A stretch of DNA of 35,898 nt from an uncultured Acidimicrobiaceae bacterium (GTDB lineage: Bacteria > Actinomycetota > Acidimicrobiia > Acidimicrobiales > Aldehydirespiratoraceae). Position numbers and translations under genes: made by a program. Positions 31,806 to 35,898 of this stretch are shown in pieces. The stretch covers positions 1 through 35,898 of the forward strand of contig CAJWHS010000020.1 in NCBI GenBank assembly GCA_913041415.1, given 5' to 3'. The notes beneath the pieces were generated by a model. That model was not told where the DNA came from. It saw only the letters and a program-made list of their open reading frames with translations, and made no database searches. Numbering within the stretch: the stretch's first letter is position 1; each line of letters opens with the position of its first letter.

Positions 31806-32357
31806 GTGGCCGACGAGACTCCCGAGCTCAACCTGCAACGCCTCACCGACGAGCTCGAGGCGGTAGTCGAGTTGGCCGCCGCCCTGCCCGACGACACGCT
31901 CACTCACCTCGCCGCGGCGATACGCGATGAGATCCGTCGACGGGCCCGCGAAGGCGGCAACCACGACGCCATCATCGAGGAGGCCTTCCAGCAGGCGTTC
32001 GGGCGCGACGGTCTCGGGGCGGCCCCCTGGGTTGAGGGCGACGTCATCGTGTGCCCGGGCGCCACGATCGCCAAGAGCCGCACCTCCCACCGGTCGCGTT
32101 TCATCAGCGTCGAAGACACCTGGGTCTGGGATTCGATGGATCTGATCGTCGAAGAAAAGAAATCGCATCCTGGCAAGGACGAGGGATTCAAGGCGGTCGC
32201 GCTCGTCCCCGTCATCGAGGGCATGGAACTTGACCTGGTCACCATCAAGGGTCGCAACGGCGTGCTCAACGCCGAACGCGTCGTCTCCTACGAGGTGCAG
32301 CGCGGCGAACTGATCGAGGTGAGTGCCCGCACGATCGCGCTGCGCAACCTGCCGTGA
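31806..32357 (+). CDS. Hypothetical protein
   Basis: Unrecognised protein of 183 residues. The first 60 residues form two acidic-amphipathic helices (NLQRLTDELEAVVELAAALPDDTLTHLAAAIRDEIRRRA). The rest is mixed strand and turn: EGDVIVCPGATIAKSRTSHRSRFISVEDTWVWDS, then KAVALVPVIEGMELDLVTIKGRNGVLNAERVVSYEV. There is no membrane segment, cysteine pair or known catalytic motif. GTG 31806 is chosen because CATGAT lies 6 bases upstream as a -10. It is divergent from the F420-type oxidoreductase and convergent with the esterase at 10 bases. Codon use and GC content look like the neighbours. Confidence 0.7.
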   Translation: MADETPELNLQRLTDELEAVVELAAALPDDTLTHLAAAIRDEIRRRAREGGNHDAIIEEAFQQAFGRDGLGAAPWVEGDVIVCPGATIAKSRTSHRSRFISVEDTWVWDSMDLIVEEKKSHPGKDEGFKAVALVPVIEGMELDLVTIKGRNGVLNAERVVSYEVQRGELIEVSARTIALRNLP

Positions 32358-32367
32358 CGGTGGCCGG

Positions 32368-33291
32368 TCAGTCGGCCATCGCTGCGAACTGGCGGCTCAG
32401 CCAATCGACCTGGTCGGCCCAGTAGCGGCGGGCCGGCTCGGTGCCCTGCCAGAAGCGAACGCCATGGGGCACGCCCGGGTACACGTGGAGCTCGGTGTCG
32501 ACACCGGCGGCCATCAGCCGTTGGGCGTAGGTGATGTCCTCGTCGCGGAAGCCATCAGCGCCGCCGACGCAGACAAACGACGGCGGGAGCCCCGAGAGGT
32601 CGGTGGCCCGCGCCGGCGCCGCATCGGCGGGAACGTCGCCACCGCGGCGGCTGCCGAGGTAGGCGTTCCATCCGAAGTCGTTCGAGGCCTTCGACCAGAT
32701 GGCAAGGCCCTCAAGCTGCGAGGAGGCCGTGGTCATCGTGTCGTCGATCATTGGGCAGTCGAGCAGTTGGAAACGCACGGGGATGCCGCCATCACGGGCC
32801 CGAAGGCCGAGCGCGGCACACAGGCCGCCGCCGGTGCTCACGCCGGTGATGCCGATCTTGTCGGCGTCGATGCCGAGATCAGCGGCGTTCGCGATCGTCC
32901 ATAGCAAGGCCGCCTCGCAGTCGTCGATCGCGGCCGGATAGGGGTGCTCGGGGGCCAAGCGGTACTCGACAGAAACCCCGACGATCCCGAGCTTCGGACA
33001 AAGCTCGTCCATGCTGGAGTCGTCCATCGCGTAGGAGCCGGCCACGTAGCCGCCGCCATGGATGGAGAACAGGCAGGGCAGCGCTCCGCCGGCATTCACC
33101 GGTCGATGGACCCTAACGACGACGAGCGGATCCTGCGACACCGTGTGCTCGGTGCGTTCGACGGCATCACTGAGGTGCTGTTCACCGACGAGACCAGTGC
33201 CGCGCAACTGCGACAGGACCTCAGGGGTGAAGTCCGGCGCGATCTCAGCGAGCTCCGGATCGAGGTCGGGATGGAGCTTGGGTGCATTCAT
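32368..33291 (-). CDS. Alpha/beta hydrolase, HSL-family esterase
   Basis: Second hormone-sensitive-lipase-type esterase, 307 residues. HGGG is at 78-81, the nucleophile Ser152 lies in GVSTGG, Asp246 in GGADGFRDE and His276 in GVPHGVRF. EYRLAPEHPYPAAIDD is the classic family segment and is clearer here than in the esterase at 13200. It is a cytoplasmic carboxylesterase with an unknown acyl or aryl ester substrate. The start is ATG 33291 with GGAGG 7 bases upstream; the in-frame extension to 33531 is rejected because it would run into the helicase 3' end. A palindrome ACCACGTGTGGT lies at 33315-33326, within the leader of about 50 bases expected from TATGTA or TACGCT further up. Confidence 0.93.
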   Translation of the reverse strand: MNAPKLHPDLDPELAEIAPDFTPEVLSQLRGTGLVGEQHLSDAVERTEHTVSQDPLVVVRVHRPVNAGGALPCLFSIHGGGYVAGSYAMDDSSMDELCPKLGIVGVSVEYRLAPEHPYPAAIDDCEAALLWTIANAADLGIDADKIGITGVSTGGGLCAALGLRARDGGIPVRFQLLDCPMIDDTMTTASSQLEGLAIWSKASNDFGWNAYLGSRRGGDVPADAAPARATDLSGLPPSFVCVGGADGFRDEDITYAQRLMAAGVDTELHVYPGVPHGVRFWQGTEPARRYWADQVDWLSRQFAAMAD

Positions 33292-33314
33292 CAGGCACCT
33301 CCAGTGCGGGTGAG

Positions 33315-33326
33315 ACCACGTGTGGT
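33315..33326. promoter_or_regulatory. 12-base palindrome upstream of esterase
   Basis: ACCACGTGTGGT, arms ACCAC and GTGGT around GT, 24 bases before the esterase ATG and downstream of its likely -10. It could be a repressor site, or chance. Confidence 0.3.
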
Positions 33327-33373
33327 TGCGATGGTGGAGTACATAGGCGATGAGCGTAGGAGAGGTCGAGGTG

Positions 33374-33389
33374 TCGGGCGAACGCCCGA
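33374..33389 (-). terminator. GC-rich hairpin after helicase gene
   Basis: Arms TCGGGCG (33374-33380) and CGCCCGA (33383-33389) form a stem of six or seven pairs, beginning 11 bases after the helicase stop at 33401. There is no clear U-run. It is the most likely end point for the helicase transcript and separates it from the esterase on the same strand. Confidence 0.45.
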
Positions 33390-33400
33390 GTCGTGACGGG

Positions 33401-35884
33401 TCAGGTGTCGCGGTGTTCGGCGATGATCGCCAGGATCTCGTCGCCGTAGCGCTCGACCTTGACCGGGCCGATGCCCGAGATCCGCAGCAGCGCCCGTTCA
33501 TCGTCCGGTAGTCGCTTGGCCAGCAGCGCAAGCGTGGCGTCGTTGAAGATTACGTACGCCGGCATCTTCGCCGCTCGGGCCTTCTCGAAACGCCAGGTGC
33601 GCAAGGCGTCAGCGACCGGGCCCTCGGGTCGCTCGACCTTCTTCGTGCGCACCTCACCGCCCGAATCGGAACGCTGCGGAGCGACCGGCTCCGGCTCGGG
33701 GGCCTCGGGATCGGCTTCGGTGTGGAGTTGCTCGACGAAAGGCGACGCCGGAACGCCGGCGACCACCAGCGTGCGCTGCGATGAGCGGGTTACGGCGACG
33801 TGGAAGACGCGACGCTCCTCCTCGACATCGGAGGCCAGGCGATGCGGGAAGAGTCCGGCGGTGGCGTCGTGGACGATCACATGCGGCCACTCGCGGCCCT
33901 TGACCCGATGGGTGGTGGAGAGCTGCACACCGTCGGGATCGTGGATGCTGTGCTCGAGGCGTTCGGTGAGCCAGGCGGGAAAGCGCTCTGTGTCGGGTTC
34001 GAGGGCGGCGACGGCGAGGAGCGCAGCGACGTCGTCGCCGTGGGCCGAGCGGTCGACCGAGCGCCGGCTGGCGTCGAGTCGGTTGTCGAGTGCCGAGCCG
34101 AGCCTGACGATGTCGCGGATCGCAACGACCAACTCGGCGGTCTCCGCGCCACCCGCAGCGAGTGCTCGAAGCTGCCCGAGGTCGGCGACGAAATCCTCCA
34201 CGCGGACCTTGTCCTTCTCGCTGTTGAGCCGGTTCGCCAGCGCAGCGATCTCACGGAGGCTCGGCTTCTCGACGATCCAGTCGATCAGGTTAGGTCGCAA
34301 CCCCCGCGGGGGTCGACGGACGGCGACACCGAGATCGCGCCCGGGCAGGCGCTGCTCTGGAGCCGTGGCGAGCCGTAGCCACCCAAGGACGGCCGAGACA
34401 CCGGTGCGTTCGAGAAAGCGGAGGTCGACTGGCTTGGTGCTCGCCACGCCGGAGGCATCGAGGCCGAGCGCCGGCCCGAGCAGTGTGGCGTTGACCCGGG
34501 TGAGCACGGCGATGTCGCCCGGCGCAACACCATCGTCGACGAGCGCCTGCACGGCATCGACGGTGAGGGCGGCGGGGTTGGGCCCGGAAACAAGGTCGAG
34601 CGAACCATCATCGGGTTCGCGTTCGGCGCACGAATGGATCGTCTTGGCGATGCGGTGTCGGTTGTGGCCGAGCAGGGTGCGAGCGCTGTCGACGACTGGG
34701 GCTGCGCACCGGTAGTTGACTGTGAGGTCGTGGCTGCCGGAGCCAGGGAAGAGATCGGCGTAGTCGATCAGCCACGCAGGGGAGGCGCCCGCATAGCCGT
34801 AGATGGTCTGGTCGTCGTCGCCGACGCCGAACACGTTGGCGTCGGGGCCCGCCAGCAGCCGCACTAGCAGCACATGGGCAGGGGTGAGATCCTGGAACTC
34901 GTCGACGAGCACGACTTGGCACGCCCGTCGGGCGGCAGCCCGAGCTTCGGCATCGCGGCACAAGATCTCGATGGCGCCGAGGATCTGCTCGTCGAAGTCG
35001 AGGAGGCCATTGCGGGCCAGCGCCTCGCGGTATCCCGCAACGACGGCGGGAAAGTCACGGACATCGCCGCCGAACTCCTGCTCGACCACCTCCGGCGACC
35101 GTAAGCCGAGCCGGGTCGAGGTGAGCGCTTCGAGATACACCGCCATCGGATCGGCCATCGCCTGGCGGCGGGTCGAGACGAGATCGTCGAGCAGGCGGCG
35201 GACGTGAGGTTCGTCGATCACCTGGGTGCCAGGGACGGATCGGGGCTGGACGAACGGCGCCCGACCGGCGATGATCGCCAGCGCCAACGAATTGAGGGTG
35301 CGAATCTCGAGACCGGGAAGGTCGCGGGTGCGCTCCTGCATCTCGGCGCGAGCACGGACGTTGAACGCAAGCAGGCAGATGGCCGCTGGATCGATACCCC
35401 GATCGTGGATCAGGTGGCGGGCCCGTTCGGTGAGAACGGTGGTCTTGCCCGAACCGGCCGGTGCGATGATGCGGGCGCCCGCACCACCGTGCTCGACTGC
35501 GGCGAGTTGGTCGGGGGCGAGTCGGGCCGAGGGGGCATCAGCACCGAGTGGCCGCAGCGACCCGACGCGCAGGTTGGCGAGCGGCACGATCGGCGTGTCG
35601 TCGGATTCGACGGTGGCCCAGTCGAGTGGCCCGCCATCACACCAGACCGGACCGTCGGGACCTACGACGTCGCCGGGACCGTCGACGACGGGCTCGGCTC
35701 CAGCAACGACCGCGAGGTCGATTGCGCGGATCGACGGGCGCTGCGGATCGCGGGCATCGACCGAGTGGGCGAGCACGAGGTGCCGCAACGCCTCGCCTTC
35801 GAGATCGGTGTCGGGCGCGAGATGCCAATAGTCGATCGTGAGGGTCGGGTCGGCGGGCGGGAGCTCGCCATGGAGCTCGATCAC
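33401..35884 (-). CDS. UvrD/REP-family DNA helicase with HRDC domain
   Basis: Superfamily 1A ATP-dependent 3'-5' DNA helicase, at least 827 residues. The Q motif LAPDQLAAV is followed by Walker A APAGSGKTTVL near residue 142, Walker B VVLVDEFQDLTPAH near 330, motif III GDDDQTIYGYAGA, motif IV TVNYRCA, motif V STTHRVKGREWPHVIV and motif VI FHVAVTRSSQRT. The C-terminal HRDC domain (from about 750, ADALRTWRFEKARAAKMPAYVIFNDATL) is as in mycobacterial UvrD2, but the 130-residue head before the helicase core is not typical of UvrD2. It probably acts in DNA repair. GTG 35884 is the first possible start seen; the frame stays open to the edge, so the true start may lie outside the window. Confidence 0.9.
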   Translation of the reverse strand: MIELHGELPPADPTLTIDYWHLAPDTDLEGEALRHLVLAHSVDARDPQRPSIRAIDLAVVAGAEPVVDGPGDVVGPDGPVWCDGGPLDWATVESDDTPIVPLANLRVGSLRPLGADAPSARLAPDQLAAVEHGGAGARIIAPAGSGKTTVLTERARHLIHDRGIDPAAICLLAFNVRARAEMQERTRDLPGLEIRTLNSLALAIIAGRAPFVQPRSVPGTQVIDEPHVRRLLDDLVSTRRQAMADPMAVYLEALTSTRLGLRSPEVVEQEFGGDVRDFPAVVAGYREALARNGLLDFDEQILGAIEILCRDAEARAAARRACQVVLVDEFQDLTPAHVLLVRLLAGPDANVFGVGDDDQTIYGYAGASPAWLIDYADLFPGSGSHDLTVNYRCAAPVVDSARTLLGHNRHRIAKTIHSCAEREPDDGSLDLVSGPNPAALTVDAVQALVDDGVAPGDIAVLTRVNATLLGPALGLDASGVASTKPVDLRFLERTGVSAVLGWLRLATAPEQRLPGRDLGVAVRRPPRGLRPNLIDWIVEKPSLREIAALANRLNSEKDKVRVEDFVADLGQLRALAAGGAETAELVVAIRDIVRLGSALDNRLDASRRSVDRSAHGDDVAALLAVAALEPDTERFPAWLTERLEHSIHDPDGVQLSTTHRVKGREWPHVIVHDATAGLFPHRLASDVEEERRVFHVAVTRSSQRTLVVAGVPASPFVEQLHTEADPEAPEPEPVAPQRSDSGGEVRTKKVERPEGPVADALRTWRFEKARAAKMPAYVIFNDATLALLAKRLPDDERALLRISGIGPVKVERYGDEILAIIAEHRDT

Positions 35885-35898
35885 GATCGACTGGCGGG

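Noticed and set aside
1-35898. rRNA, tRNA, CRISPR arrays, insertion sequences or prophage genes
   Set aside because: Looked for cloverleaf ends, regularly spaced repeats and transposase or integrase motifs; none was seen.

Overview
The window is GC-rich, almost wholly coding DNA from a chromosome that looks like a high-GC actinobacterium. The gene content would fit the Acidimicrobiia (Ilumatobacter-like), but this is an inference from style and not from a marker gene. Supporting signs are three F420-type luciferase-like oxidoreductases, a DsbA-like protein of the mycothiol-linked type, many GTG starts, and a set of starts preceded at 6-9 nt by a TANNNT -10 hexamer with no Shine-Dalgarno, as expected for leaderless actinobacterial mRNAs. 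I found no rRNA, tRNA, CRISPR array, transposase or phage gene.

Layout. 1-5.7 kb: an MFS transporter cut by the left edge, a nitroreductase, an APH-type phosphotransferase, and an SDR plus amidohydrolase operon. 5.7-10.5 kb: a DUF6356-like small protein divergent from an Lrp/AsnC regulator, an F420-type oxidoreductase preceded by an overlapping mini-ORF, an enoyl-CoA hydratase, and two adjacent amidohydrolase-2 proteins. 10.5-16.6 kb: a second F420-type oxidoreductase, a second MFS transporter, an HSL-family esterase, a DUF429 protein, a 48-residue zinc-ribbon-like protein, a hotdog thioesterase and an unknown basic protein. 16.6-23.9 kb: rhomboid protease, pirin, class IV aminotransferase, NAD-dependent epimerase-like protein, a proline-tailed membrane protein, a fatty-acyl AMP ligase and an Hsp15-like S4 protein.

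23.9-31.7 kb is a single minus-strand block: F420-type oxidoreductase, DsbA-like protein, guanine deaminase, and then oleA, an oleB-oleC fusion and oleD joined by 4-base overlaps. OleA carries the expected Cys, His, Asn and Glu. The OleBC fusion carries a haloalkane-dehalogenase-type Asp nucleophile and an adenylation domain, and OleD is a short-chain reductase. Together they are the complete enzyme set for head-to-head condensation of two fatty acyl chains to a long-chain olefin through a beta-lactone. 31.8-35.9 kb: an unknown protein, a second HSL esterase and a UvrD-family helicase with a C-terminal HRDC domain that reaches the right edge.

Much of the window fits lipid, CoA-ester and small-molecule metabolism. 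Convergent gene pairs are mostly 7-42 bases apart. The one exception, a 108-base gap between pirin and the aminotransferase, holds a perfect 23-bp hairpin whose arms are themselves palindromic. Other non-coding signals include an operator-like palindrome upstream of the first MFS gene, a TTCAATATTGAA palindrome over the pirin -35 region, a complex dyad region upstream of the third oxidoreductase, and a 35-base imperfect duplication around the DUF429 start.
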